The notes: generated by a model not told the origin, from the letters alone. 64,000 nt of DNA from Macrotrachela quadricornifera (GCA_022393335.1 JAJEKB010020545.1:170453-234452); one strand, 5' to 3'; positions 48,763-59,919 are shown, counted from the stretch's first letter. Made by a program: numbers and translations.

Positions 48763-49931
48763 TCGAAAGTTGAATTCAACTATTCAATTATTGCTTCAAT
48801 CATTCAATTATTCTTTTAACTAATCAACTATTCAACTCTTCGATTATTCAATTATTCAGTATAGGGGTGTAACTTTATCTTTACTTTATAAATAAAGATA
48901 AAGATTTGCTTTATCTCTATTTTAAAAAATAAAGATAAAGAAATAAAGAAAACATTATTTTTTATAAAATAAAGATAAAGCAAATCTTTATATTTATAAA
49001 ATAAAGATAAAGATAATCTTTTTTTGTAAAAATAAAGTTAAAATAAAGAATAAAGATATATTTTTTTATGTAACAGGCACATACGCAAATATCTTGTATA
49101 AGAGCAGAATATGTGAATTAGTGTCCCTTCTTATCACCATCCTTACTTCCACATCATATCATCAAAAAATAAGGATCAATCATGAAACGATATATGCGAA
49201 AACTGTTGTTGTATGTTTTATTTAATTATATAATATGATAATTTTTTGTAAGCTAATTCAATAAAACAAAAAAAGTAAATTTTAATACGAAAAAAATTTC
49301 TTTATTCTTTATTTTATCTTTATTTTTGAAAATAAAGAAAAACTTTATTTTTATTTTATAAAGATAAAGATTTTTTTCTTTATCTTTATTTTATAAAGTA
49401 AAGATTTTCTTTATCTTTATTATATAAATATAAAGATTCACTGTATCTTCATTTTATAAAGAATAAAGATTTTTTAATTTCTTTATCTTTATTCTTTATT
49501 TATAAAGAAAATAAAAATAAAGTAACACCCCTAATTCAGTAGTTGAACTTTTTCTGACTATTCAATTATCGCAAAGTTCAATAGTAACACTTAAAGTCTT
49601 CATGCCCAACCACAAGTACTTCGCACATCTCGTCCTGTAGTCCATTGCTCTTCAACGATCCAACCAGCACCCACATGTCGATGACTCCCCTAAAGAACTT
49701 CCGCGCTCACCCTCTTCAGGGTCGCTACCATTCAAAGCTTCCACCCTCATCCTCATCTAGGTCGCTGCCCTGCAAAGTTTATGCTCTCCCTCTCACCTGA
49801 GTCGCTGTCCTTCAAAGCTTTCGCCTTCACCCTCTTCCTCAAAGTTGAATAGTTCAATAATTGAATAGTTCAAAGAATAACTGAATAATTGAAGCAATAA
49901 TTGAATAGTTGAATTTAACCTTCAACTTTCA
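48763..49931. repeat. Middle inverted repeat, split by a MITE
   Basis: The left arm (48763-48853) and right arm (about 49840-49931) share TTCAACTATTCAATTATTGC and its complement, plus AAAGTTGAA ends. Between them lie the hAT-like MITE and about 300 nt of other sequence with diverged CACCCTC..GTCGCT..TTCAAAGCTT units (49690-49845). Confidence 0.72.
48862..49533. mobile_element. hAT-like MITE with 8-bp target duplication
   Basis: The 672-bp element has inverted ends TAGGGGTGTAAC.../...GTAACACCCCTA. It is flanked by ATTCAGTA on both sides (48854-48861 and 49534-49541). Eight-base duplications and TAGGGGTG-type ends are characteristic of hAT transposons. The subterminal parts are dense in AAAGATAAAG words in inverted orientation; the centre is unique. 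There is no transposase, so it is non-autonomous. Confidence 0.82.
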
Positions 49932-50458
49932 CACATATGCGATATAGTTAGAACGCAATAAAATGTGTTATCATGTCTTCGAGAAATCGAATTACCACTA
50001 TTTTCCATGTAATTAGAATGTTGGTAGTGTAAAACTTGTATCATGAATAATACTGCTATACTACGTACAAAATGAAGATACGGATCGTTTAGCGTTTAAT
50101 AAAGAAGAGTTGTTCTCATGCTTTCCATGAAACAAGAAGCTGGTAAGGATTTTATATTGATTATAGCATTTAAAATTTGATCCCCATTACCTTCTCAGAA
50201 ATATGGGGGTAAAGTTTTACAGAGATTTTAGCATTGAAAATTTGATCCCCATTACAATTTTTCTGCTCAGAATTGTTTGTTTTTTTGGATGCTATTAACA
50301 TTGAATTCTTTCATCTACTGAAGAAGAGCCATCTAGACCCATGTAGTCATAATAGTCCCATTATCGTTGCAATTGAATTTGAAACTGAGTTAAATTTTTT
50401 TTTTGAATTTAATCTGAAATCAAATAGACCATTGTATGTTACAAAGGGTAGGGCGCCA

Positions 50459-50886
50459 TTGGTCGAATGACCTCTCGTCGAGCAGATGATTCGTCAGACG
50501 GGCTTTTCGTCGACGACTTTTCGCCGAAAGATATTTTGCCGAAAGATTTTTCGTTGAAAGATGCTTTGTAGAAAAATATTTCGTCGAAAGTTACTACAGT
50601 AGTAACATTTACTATTTATTCTTCCACAGNNNNNNNNNNNNNNNNNNNNNNNNNNNNNNNNNNNNNNNNNNNNNNNNNNNNNNNNNNNNNNNNNNNNNNN
50701 NNNNNNNNNNNNNNNNNNNNNNNNNNNNNGCTGTGGAAGAATAAATAGTAAATGTTACTACTGTAGTAACTTTCGACAAAGCATCTTTCGACGAAAAATC
50801 GTTCGACAAAATATCTTTCGGCGAAAAGTCGTGGACAAAAAGTCCGTCTGACGAATCATCTGTTCGATGAAAGATCATTCGGTCAA
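50459..50886. repeat. Foldback around an assembly gap
   Basis: 50459-50629 and 50730-50886 are reverse complements, with the N gap exactly between the arms. Each arm is full of CGTCGAAAGAT-like words of about 15 nt and ends inward in TACTGTAGTAACATTTACTA-type sequence and TTCCACAG. The gap most likely hides the loop. Confidence 0.83.
50630..50729. other. Assembly gap of 100 N
   Basis: Exactly 100 unknown bases, the usual placeholder for a gap of unknown size, at the centre of an inverted repeat. Confidence 0.98.
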
Positions 50887-50903
50887 AAGCTACTTTCCCG
50901 TTA

Positions 50904-51390
50904 CAAATAAGGATAAAGAAACAAAGAAAACTTTATTTTTTTTATAAAATAAATATAAAGATTATGTTTATTTGTAAAAATAAAGTTAAAATAAAGAATA
51001 AAGATATATTTTTTTATGTAACAGGTACATACGCAAATAGCTTCTATAAAAACAGAATATGTTGATTCGTGTCTTTTCTTATCACCATGATTACTTCCAT
51101 ATGCCATATCATCAAAATTAAGGATCAGTCATGAAACAATACATGCGAAAACTGTTATCGCATGTTATATTTAATTATATAATGTGATAGTTTTTTGTGA
51201 ACTACTTCAACAAAATGAAAAAAAAATTTTGATACGAAAAAATTGCTTGATTCTTTATTTTTTCCTGATCTTCATTTTATAAAGAATAAAGACTTTAATT
51301 TCTTTATCTTTATTTTTTTAAATATGAAGACTTTCTTTATCTTTATTCTTTATTTATAAAGAAAATAAAAATAAAAAAAACTTCCCTACT
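50904..51390. mobile_element. Second, truncated copy of the hAT-like MITE
   Basis: Matches the interior and 3' part of 48862-49533 almost base for base (the TTTTTTATGTAACAGG..ACATACGCAAATA core is shared). The left end is lost beside the foldback at 50459-50886 and the right terminal repeat is degenerate. Confidence 0.75.
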
Positions 51391-51639
51391 AGCGAAAGCT
51401 CGTATATACTGCACGGCTATTTTCTCTTTTAACGCATGGCCTCTGACATTTTTCATTCGGTCACAGACATAAGCGCTCGATGTTATGTGCAAAGATCCAT
51501 ATTCCTACAACCTCATAGTCTTCTATCGTATACATTTCTACAGCTCATGCAGCATTATAGGGTTATACACTTTACCCTTGTTGCCTTGTCCTCTTAGTCT
51601 TATTCCTTTATTACTGTACTCCCTTCATTGCCTACTGCT

Positions 51640-51870
51640 ACTCTCATAGGATAGCCCTTGAGGACCTATGGATATCACAATATAATATTCCTTCAGGATC
51701 TATAAGTACCCCATAAAATGGCGCTTCAACACCCATAAGTATCCCATAGGATAGACATTGAGGACCTATGAGTATCCCCATGTAACAGGCTTCGAGGGTC
51801 TATGGGCATCTCCGTACGATAATCCCTGAGGATCGATGAGTATTTCTAATACAGTAGCCCTTAGCACCTA
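51640..51870. repeat. Minisatellite, unit about 45 nt, second locus
   Basis: About five copies of CCATAGGATAG..TTGAGGACCTATGAGTATC, related to the array at 46150-46620 but better conserved. Confidence 0.65.
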
Positions 51871-51899
51871 TCCTTATACCCTTATTTGACCTTTCACTT

Positions 51900-53718
51900 G
51901 AGAAAGCCAAATACACAGATACACACTAAACATTATATATATAGAGTGATATAACAAATCTTGAACTCAGTCAACATACATGAAAGATTGAAAAAATTCG
52001 TTTTTCCAAGCTCATAAACTGAAGGAAAACGACGATGTGAGTGTTCTTGCATCTCATTGATACATCATAGATAGCTGATATTTTGAATTTTAAGAAGCCA
52101 TCTGACAAGCCTTCTTTTGAAATCCCGACATCAAATTTCAAATCGAAGCTAAACAATTATCCTATGAGAGACACGGTCGCTCAATTATCACAAAATATAG
52201 GTTTTAGGACTCCAACATATCTTCTTAAGGTTTTTTGGCAAAACTTACGCCCAAAATTTTGTTCCAGATATTTTTATATAGATAGATGCAGTTTTTCATG
52301 GGCTTTCTGAAAGTGGAATCAAATTTGTGGGGTCGCGCCACTTTGATACACTTTGTATCGGAAAACCTGAAAAAATCACATATGGCGAAGGTGAAATTTT
52401 TCCAGTGTAAAACTTTTAGGAGAATGAGACTAAATGACAAAATTTTTTTTTTTAGATAGGTTTGTAGAGAATTTTTTTCTCTATCGTTTGAGACAAATGC
52501 ACCTCAAACGGATGAATCAATGCGAAGAAAAGTTAAAAATACAGGGAGCATCGAATTTTAGCAAAAAAAATATAGGTCTTGTTAGACCTCCTCTCAGTTT
52601 TTTGGCCATAACTCTTTACATATTCAATCAAAAGAGCTCATATTTTCACCATAAACTTTTTGGTTCATGGTCTATTGAATGAAAGTGCAAAACCTGAAAA
52701 TGAAAATTTTTCAAGAGGATTGATAGTTCTGTTTGGGGTTGTTTTCTGGCAGATCCTCTCTTAATAAGTTATGATCAGGTGCGATCGATCCAGGAATGAT
52801 TAGATATTTCTTGTATTATGCGCCTCGAAAATCGGAGAGAAAACTCATGAATGTGCCCTTCATCCAGGAACTTTCCAAGAAAAAAGGCAGAAGTGTAATT
52901 GGCTTATGAATCAAATGAGTCTTACTGAATTCCCATAGGAAGTTGCGACAGAATTCATATTCCTATTTTGTACAGGACTGAATGAATTCTGTCTGATGGT
53001 CTGCTGGGAATTTACATTGGCTGCACTCTGATTTTTTCATCTTTCGCTGTTACACTTATAATTTCAGAACTATTATTCAAGCTATCAAAAATTTGGCCAC
53101 ATCATCAGGTACAGTCTGTCAAGTTGTGTTCAAAACAGGTCTAGGTAAATTGGCGCAGAGATAACTGAAATGGGTGTCAGAGTTTTATTAAAGATTTTGG
53201 TCTCCTGAGTATTTAGAAGTATCGTTTAGGGTATTGAAATCAAAATATGCCGTTGGATAAAACGTATCGATTTCTACTTGGAATAAGCAAAAATCCTCGA
53301 CACGATGCTTTCAAACCCATGAGGAGTGACTTTTCTTACACAGGAGGAAGTTGTTATCGATTAATATAAACATCCTGCTTAGGTATTTCTTAATGATTTT
53401 TTCTGTTCGATTTATTTGCAAAAATTTCTCTGTAGAAGCTTTCATTTACTCCTTTCATAAATAGTCTGAAAATATTGAAAGAGGCGATCAAAAGCAAATT
53501 CAAAATAAAAAAATAGTTTTCATTTGCTCATTTTATTAATCACTAGCATTCTTCTCTCCAAAGATCACTTTTTATTTGTAAGTAAATTGTTTCCATTGTT
53601 TATTCGTTTAATAATAGTACTGAAGAGGCTTTTCTGTCCGCATAATGTCAAAGTGCGCACTGCTGTGTCGAATATATGCTATATTATTTGCTGTTGAAAA
53701 TATTTTAGAAAAAACAGT
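51900..53718. other. Noncoding, upstream of the ten-cysteine gene
   Basis: No gene. 52190-52420 and 52440-52720 look like two diverged copies of one unit: each has TTTTTTGGC.A..ACT, a GAATGAAAGT/GAAAGTGGAA word, AAAACCTGAAAA and GAAATTTTTC. The last 150 nt should hold the promoter of the gene at 53719. Confidence 0.4.
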
Positions 53719-54087
53719 ATGTGCCGACTTGTTTTCATTGTCTTAATCATGGTTTTTATTCATTCTCCGAAGATGGTTGCAGCGGTTGGTGGTAATTGTA
53801 CATGCTTCTGTTGCTTGAACAGTCCGTGTGTACCCGTACCACAACCGTCGTTCGATATCACCGACTGCAGCTTGTGCACGGATCCGCAATGCAGAAGTAA
53901 ACACCCTACCACCTGTCCATCGGTAACGGCAACTGGTGAAATGTATACTTCTTGTTATAATTACACAACGACAACACAAACTACAACGACGACAACACAA
54001 ACTAGAACAACATCCGCAGGATCGTCATTTGGTAAATCGACAAAAATGATTTGGCTCCTAGCAGTGGTCATCAGGCTTGCTTTTTAA
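53719..54087 (+). CDS. Small ten-cysteine, Thr-rich, probably GPI-anchored surface protein
   Basis: The 122-residue product begins with a strong signal peptide (about 1-23, ending Ala-Ala-Val-Gly-Gly). A compact domain with ten cysteines follows, starting Cys-Thr-Cys-Phe-Cys-Cys and ending Thr-Ser-Cys-Tyr-Asn (about 26-76). Then comes a Thr/Gln-rich stalk (about 78-100) encoded by an imperfect ACA repeat, a small-residue site (Ser-Ala-Gly-Ser-Ser) and a hydrophobic C-terminus (Ile-Trp-Leu-Leu-Ala-Val-Val). That layout fits a GPI-anchored, mucin-stalked surface protein. I know no family for the cysteine pattern with certainty. The start is the first ATG; no intron is needed. Confidence 0.7.
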   Translation: MCRLVFIVLIMVFIHSPKMVAAVGGNCTCFCCLNSPCVPVPQPSFDITDCSLCTDPQCRSKHPTTCPSVTATGEMYTSCYNYTTTTQTTTTTTQTRTTSAGSSFGKSTKMIWLLAVVIRLAF

Positions 54088-54316
54088 TTTAGAGTGCTTA
54101 GTCTTGCACGTTTCTGGTATTTTGACATTGTATCGATTATAGTATTTGACCATGTTTCCTTGCTTAACTATCTTTTTATTAAAATCTTTCTGTATTTTAT
54201 TGGTGCGCAAATAAAAAGAATTATTATTCCTTTGCTTTCCTTTCTCATTATACTGCGATTTATTTCATGTTTGTCTGTTCATGGCTAATACAGCCGGATT
54301 GCATTCGAAACTTTTA

Positions 54317-54966
54317 CAGACTCACGGAGAACATCGTCAGGTGATCCCTCCGATCTCAATGATTTTTTGTCCACAGAAACTCCATAGTGCCCTAGTCAAA
54401 ACCCTAAAAGGGTTCGAGATCCTATTGAGATATGGCCTACTTACAAGATTTCCAATGTGCCTATTTCAAAAAGATTTCTGTGGGAGGCTCCAGACACGAG
54501 AAAATCGTATTTTTAAATTTTGATTTGAAACTCTGCGCCTACAAAGATCTCAATTAGACTAGCTTGTGTAGAAAAAATTAAGGGTTTTGGACAAAGTCTT
54601 GTCGAGATACAAAGCTTTCAAAGAAGGTATCTTATATACAGTGTCTATAGAGCAGGACTTGAAATTTGAAAGTTCTATATCTCGACGAGACTTTGTCCAA
54701 AACCCTTAAATTTTTCTACACAAGCTGGGCTAGTTGAGATTTTTATAGGCGTGGAGTTTCAAACCAAAATTTAAAAATACAATTTTCTCGTGTCTGGGGT
54801 TCCCCACAGAAATCTTTTTGAAATAGGCATATTGGAAATCTTGTAAGTAGGCCATATCTCAATAGGAACTCGAACTCTTTTAGGGTTTTGATTAGGGCAC
54901 TAGGGAGTCTCTGTGGACAAAAATCATTGAGATCGAAGGGAGCACTTGGCGATGTTCCTAAGTCAG
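54317..54966. repeat. Foldback element, arms about 300 nt
   Basis: The left arm (54317 to about 54622) is the reverse complement of the right arm (about 54663-54966). Shared words include CCGATCTCAATGATTTTTGTCC, AAAACCCTAAAAG.GTTCGAG, GATATGGCCTACTTACAAG and GACTTTGTCC. The loop is about 40 nt. The frames 54281-54523 (+) and 54970-54743 (-) are mirror images of the two arms and are not genes. Confidence 0.85.
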
Positions 54967-56044
54967 TCATTGGTTGGCTGCAACGAAATATTCACTTCTG
55001 CATTCTGTAATATTTTGCTTGTCATTCCGTACAAAGATTCTTTCACTTTCAACTGCGGTAGAGAGATTCCATCTGGTTTCTATCACGGACTAGCGGAATA
55101 GATATTCAGCTTGAATCAAAGTTATATGATTAGAAGATGGTCTCTATATGGCCATTTCAAATGAGAAATGATTTAAGACTTTCAGATGAAAGCCTATTAG
55201 CCTTGATGGTAGTCCACCGCAACGCTAAACCGAGATTATGATGTTCTTTCAAGTCTAACTGGCTCAAGAAATCTGCTTAGTTGGCAAAAGATGTATAACT
55301 GGAATCCCATAAAGAATATCCTTTTTTCTTTCCTATTATATAGGGCGTTTAGAAAGTCATTGAATAAAGAAAACTTGAATATCTTCATCATGACATGAGC
55401 AAACGAGATCATTTGTTTTTACCAACGACACAAACATGTTCACACCTCCAATGGATACGAATAAAGTTAGTGGCAATCTTTATTAAGGATCGCTATTGAC
55501 CTAAATAAGAAAACTTTACTTTTCGCAGATAGAAAGAAACCGATACATCTAGCAAAGCTTCTCATTAATCCTGTCCATATGGTTCTGAGGTATGTACGTA
55601 TCATTATTATTGATGAAAAAAATAGCCAGTCCGAGTAAGTCATAATGGCAGAAATCAATTTTCTTTTTGATAAAGTAACCTTTTTACTGTTCTGTATATT
55701 GTTTTTTCTTTCTACTTGTGAAAAAGTAGTTTTCTTATTGAGGCCAGTACTGTTTCCAAACAAAGGTTCTCACTAATCTTGTTCTTATAAATTTGAAGTG
55801 TGAGCGTGTCTCTATCGTTCATAAATAACTGAGCCCATTTAGTCTAGCCATGATGAAAAGATTCAAGTTTTTCGTTATTCAACGTCTTTCTGGGCACTCT
55901 ACATATGCTGCGTGTTCATTATGACTTTAATATACTGCTAGCAAAGTCTAAATGTAAAAATACGAAGCAATAAACACTACAAGTCTTTGTAGAGAATGTA
56001 AATTTGAAATTTGATCACATTGTTATTTGCGCCTTTTTCAACTG
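54967..56044. other. No recognised gene
   Basis: Moderately AT-rich sequence. The minus-strand frame 55763-55467 has no domain, no splice partners and no credible start context. Confidence 0.35.
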
Positions 56045-58463
56045 ATGAGGGAACCGCCCAAGGTGATTAACGACTTTAGACCTCATACTTTGGGGACATG
56101 AAGGGTACTAATAGACTAGAACAAACCTAAAAGGGTTCGTGCCCATGGTCCTTTTTTCTTGAGATCTTGAATGTTCAAGTTATAGAACGGTGTAGTGATT
56201 TTGACCCATATTACAACTATCGAACAAAAGAGAAAATGATAAATGCAAATTAGTTGTATACTAGCATAGTCACTTCAACAAGAAATGTCTCAACTTTTGA
56301 GATTCTTCCCTCATCTTTGGTGTTCACTCACTCTTCCAACGAATACTAGATATCTTATAATGAGTTTTTACACATAGACTAATATTTTTAGTTAAAAAGA
56401 TAGGTTCATGCCACTGGATAGTGTATCTTGAGGCATGGAAGTGATGAGCTTCAGAAAAATATTCGAAGCAAAGCATTTCGTGACAATGACTGCATCGAAT
56501 AAAAGGCGATAAACGACAATTTGGAAGCTGAGAAACAGTAGCATAGATGTTGAAGCAGATTTCATTGACTAACTTGAAATCACCTGAATCATCATTAAGG
56601 TAACCAGATTCAAACCATGCGCATTTAATCATAGGGACAAATAGAGATGAGGACAACTGATTACGAATAAGAGAATTTAAGTGGTTTAGGTTGTTTCTCG
56701 CAGACAAGTTAATAGCGACATCATCAAGCTGTACATAATTGAAAATTCGTCGAGCGATTACTTTCCATTGTCTATTGAAATAGGCATCCAGCAGCTGAAT
56801 ATGAGACGTTGAGTGAGCGGATATTTCCAGTCGCTTACATCCTTTGACAGCACAGTAGATATCCGGATCTCGTTGACCGGACCAATAGCCCGAGAGTAGA
56901 AGTAATCTGCTTGGCACACGCGGACAAAGAACGTGATCTCGGCAATACTCAATCAATGACGTGGTCAGTTTCCCAAAAGAGCAACATGTCACCACGACGT
57001 TCGAGGGAGAGCACAGTTTACTTTTTATGTCTAAAAATGAACTCATGCTACACAATAGAAAGTAAAAGGTAATCAATTAACTTACTATCGCTCATCTTCC
57101 TCTTCGGTTTTTTTAAGCAGAGGAAGACGGGACCGACAAGTTGTCCTGGGAGAGATATCATCGGTTGAATAGTATAAGAATGTGTTGTAGAGTTTTTTTT
57201 ATCTGACGCGAGCCAAAGTAACGTTTTCACCGTGATGTGAGAGTGTTCGAATCGGGTGCATTTCAAGTTCCAGGCCAACTTGAGCAGTATTCAGGACTTC
57301 TTTATGTGCATACTGATTCATCTAGTGCTTCAAATTTGCCAAAAACGAATCAGCAGAGACAGAGATAGTGGCAGAATCTTCCATCTGATGGCGAGTGACT
57401 AAATTTGTAATTTTTCTCGAACAAATACGTTGGCGATGTTTAAAGGCCCTCAACTAGTGTTTGGACGCCTGAAGGTTAAGAACTGATTCTTCAGTAGCCT
57501 TTTGAAGTCTGCACCGCCTCAAATCGTGATTGCGGATAGAAAGAACACGTTCTCGAGCTTCTTCAAACTTATCGTAAACAAAGCCGTTGATAGTTTGCAG
57601 TTTCTCTCGTGTTGTGCCATGCTGTTCAATGTAATGCCGAAAACGAGTAATATATTGTTTATGAGAAACAGTTCGGATGCGATATTTTGTTGACTTCCAA
57701 GTATGCTTTTTTCTTCCAGTCGAATCGCGAGCATTGTAAAATGTGACTACTTTTTTCATGAAGTCTAGATTGAAGCTCTCTTTAATCGGTAACTTGTCCT
57801 CTTTTTCAGTCTCTTCAAAATTGGGATCGAGACTTTCATCACCCGAATCAGTAACTTCATTATCGTCGTGATCGAGGGTCGTTTCGAATTCAACTTCGAA
57901 GAAAGCACAGCTGGAAACCTCGTCAATTATCTTCAGTAGGTAATCGGTGGCTTTTTCATCTCGATGATTGGTTCTCAATCGTCGACGGTCTGGATCTTGT
58001 CTTTCAATCACTCTATCGACCAATATATTCACGATTCCTGCAGGATCAAGCATCGCTTTTACTTTAAAAAGTTAAGAACGAACTGCTAGGCAATAATATT
58101 TCATTCTGACAGTGTATATCACACCACGCTGTTATTTACCAAAGGAGCAAAAAAACAGTCGGTATCGAGATGTTTAAGAGAACGTGATAGAATGTGTGTG
58201 ATAAGCGTTTTTCTCTCTCGCACCAAACTGATGTCTATATGTGCTTACGTATGTGATAAAAGTTACTGTGAATACGAAAGATGTGACTTTTCTTGTTGAA
58301 ATGACTGCTAGCATACAACTATTTGCATTTATCATTTTCTCTTTTGTTCGATAGTTGTAGTATGGGCATGAACCCTTTTAGGTTTGTTTTAGTCTATTGG
58401 TACCTTCCATGTCCCCAAAGTATGAGCTCTAAAATCGTTAATCACCTCGGACGGTTCCCTCGT
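56045..58463 (-). mobile_element. DDE transposon with long terminal inverted repeats, full length but dead
   Basis: The ends read ATGAGGGAACCG (left) and, reversed, ACGAGGGAACCG (right). Each continues as a terminal inverted repeat. The left repeat runs to about 56331 (287 nt). The right one runs 58463-58268 (196 nt) and lacks about 64 nt after the word GCCCAT. The transposase lies inside on the minus strand. A truncated second copy is at 33470-34029. No certain target duplication was recognised. Confidence 0.85.
56324..58053 (-). pseudogene. DDE-1-type transposase, inactivated
   Basis: It starts at 58053 (Met-Leu-Asp-Pro) with an acidic, then basic DNA-binding N-terminal part. The frame hits TAG near 57454 where Trp is expected and a second TAG about 145 nt later. 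A shift in an A-run near 57195 moves it to another frame, and a further frame change falls near 57076 next to intron-like GTAAGTT..TGTGTAG. The final 240 codons contain Ser-Gly-Gln-Arg-Asp-Pro-Asp-Ile-Tyr and Ser-x-Ile-Gln-x-Leu-Asp-x-Tyr-Phe-Asn-Arg-Gln-Trp-Lys, typical of the third catalytic block of pogo/Tigger-like DDE-1 enzymes. The positions where I expect the first two catalytic Asp read Ala (Asn-Thr-Ala-Gln) and Gly. The family assignment is from motif memory, not a search. Confidence 0.78.
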
Positions 58464-58831
58464 CAGAAACGTATAATAAAGCTCACGTGTATATCAAAAA
58501 TAAATCATCAGCCCTGTTTAAGCTGTTGAAAAGTGTTCCTCATGTTGGAGGTTGTACAGCTTAGCCTCGCAGATGCTGATATGAACCTGAAATAACATTC
58601 TTTACTCATGTTCAGGGGGAGTATACATGGCTATTCATGAACTTTAATATGCTAGATACTATAATTAGACATTACACTAAGTTTTTACATTGTTTCATAA
58701 CACTCTATCCAAGACAGTATTTATTTTGAGAATCATATTTACTGGTCTTATGAAAGTCAAGAACGATCGCTATTGATAACTTTTCTAGGACATTTGAGGT
58801 TTTCAAAGTAAGTTTATAAGAGCTAGTTCTA

Positions 58832-59117
58832 CACTGTAAAAAAAAGAGTAGACGAATAAACCCTTCAAAAGGGTTTATTAGCCTCATAAACCCTTCGGAG
58901 ATGAGTTTTTTATTCCACAGTTTTTCTAAAGGGTACATTAATAAACCCTTCTCCAAAGGGTTTATGAAAGTGCAACGTATAGCAAACCCTTTCCAGGGTT
59001 TATGGACTAAAAGGGTATACGAAAGGGTTTACCAGCCAAAAAGAGTTTATGAAAGGTTTTATGAGGCTAATAAACCCTTTTGAAGGGTTTATTCTTCTAC
59101 CTTTTTTTTTACAGTGT
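58832..59117. mobile_element. MITE with 60-nt inverted ends and TA duplication
   Basis: The 286-bp element begins CACTGTAAAAAAAAG and ends in its complement. The first and last 60 nt or so match nearly perfectly, including AATAAACCCTTCAAAAGGGT. TA flanks both sides (58830-58831 and 59118-59119). The interior has further AAACCCTT/AAGGGTTT pairs. It is non-autonomous, probably Tc1/mariner-related because of the TA target. Confidence 0.85.
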
Positions 59118-59119
59118 AT

Positions 59120-59642
59120 GAGCCACTGTACGAAAGTCACAACGAAACCTGTTCAATTAGTTTTCTCTGATTCAATGAAAACTATTCCATCTTGTAGAGC
59201 AGGTCTTTTGAGATATGCAGTTAAATTTTTAGACCTAAAGATCGAAATTGATTTGAGATATGATGATCCGAATAACAGCCCTGAAAATGACTTTTTCCAA
59301 ATTGTAAATGTTGTGCTCACCAAAATTCAATCCAAACTTGAATCTAAGACTATACTCAGATTTCTACTGAAAATACATATCGAATCATACTAAACTCAAC
59401 TGCTATTTTGACGAAAATCGACTCTAGCTTGTGTCCTTATTCCTGTTCAATCATTAAATACTGAAGTCGTTTTTTGTGTTCTCTATCGAAGGCTGGACCA
59501 ATCGTCGCGGAAACGGTCGGATTTAGTATGGTCCAATGTACCTTTTCAGAAGGTATCTGAATATGCTCTTGAATTAAGATTTTGACTCTATTTTAGTGAG
59601 CAAAACCATCGTTGTTTTGCTATTTATAATATTTGAAGTCTA
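59120..59642. other. No recognised gene
   Basis: A frame open to 59393 begins inside the MITE and has no family match I recognise. The segment Ile-Glu-Ile-Asp-Leu-Arg-Tyr-Asp-Asp-Pro-Asn could be an exon relic. Confidence 0.3.
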
Positions 59643-59667
59643 TCCAAGGGGGAAAAGACTATTCGGG

Positions 59668-59890
59668 CATTCCCATCCATTCGTATCCATTCTCATCCAT
59701 TCGCATCCATTCCCATCCATTCGCATCCATTCCCATCCATTCGTATCCATTCTCATCCATTCGCATCCATTCCCATCCATTCGCATCCATTCCCATCCAT
59801 TCCCATCGATTCCCATCCATTCGCATCCATTCGCATGCATTCTCAGCCATTCCCATCCATTCTTATTAATTCTCAACCATTCGCATCCAT
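59668..59890 (+). repeat. 10-bp satellite, CATTCGCATC unit, array A
   Basis: About 22 copies of CATTCNCATC, with G, C or T at the variable site. Because 10 is not a multiple of 3, all frames stay open and give long false Ser-His-Pro-Phe-rich or Trp-Glu-Trp-Met-rich ORFs on both strands. Confidence 0.95.
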
Positions 59891-59919
59891 TTGGGCCCTC
59901 ATCTACCTATTTTTGGGCG

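Larger units (their letters stand above)
47767..50326. repeat. Outer inverted repeat of a nested palindrome
   Basis: The left arm 47767-47912 and right arm 50183-50326 are reverse complements. Shared words include TCATCAGTAGATG/CATCTACTGA, GCTAATAGCATCCAAAAAA, TCTGAGCAGAAAAA, GTAATGGGGAT and TTACCCCCATAT. They enclose about 2.3 kb that contains two further inverted structures, so this could be the terminal repeat of a 2.56-kb element that later took insertions. Confidence 0.75.

Noticed and set aside
48862..49533. Simple AAAGATAAAG microsatellite
   Set aside because: The 8-bp target duplication and inverted TAGGGGTG ends show it is a transposable element with repeat-rich subterminal regions.
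57502..57693. Plus-strand ORF within the DDE transposon
   Set aside because: Antisense shadow of the transposase pseudogene.
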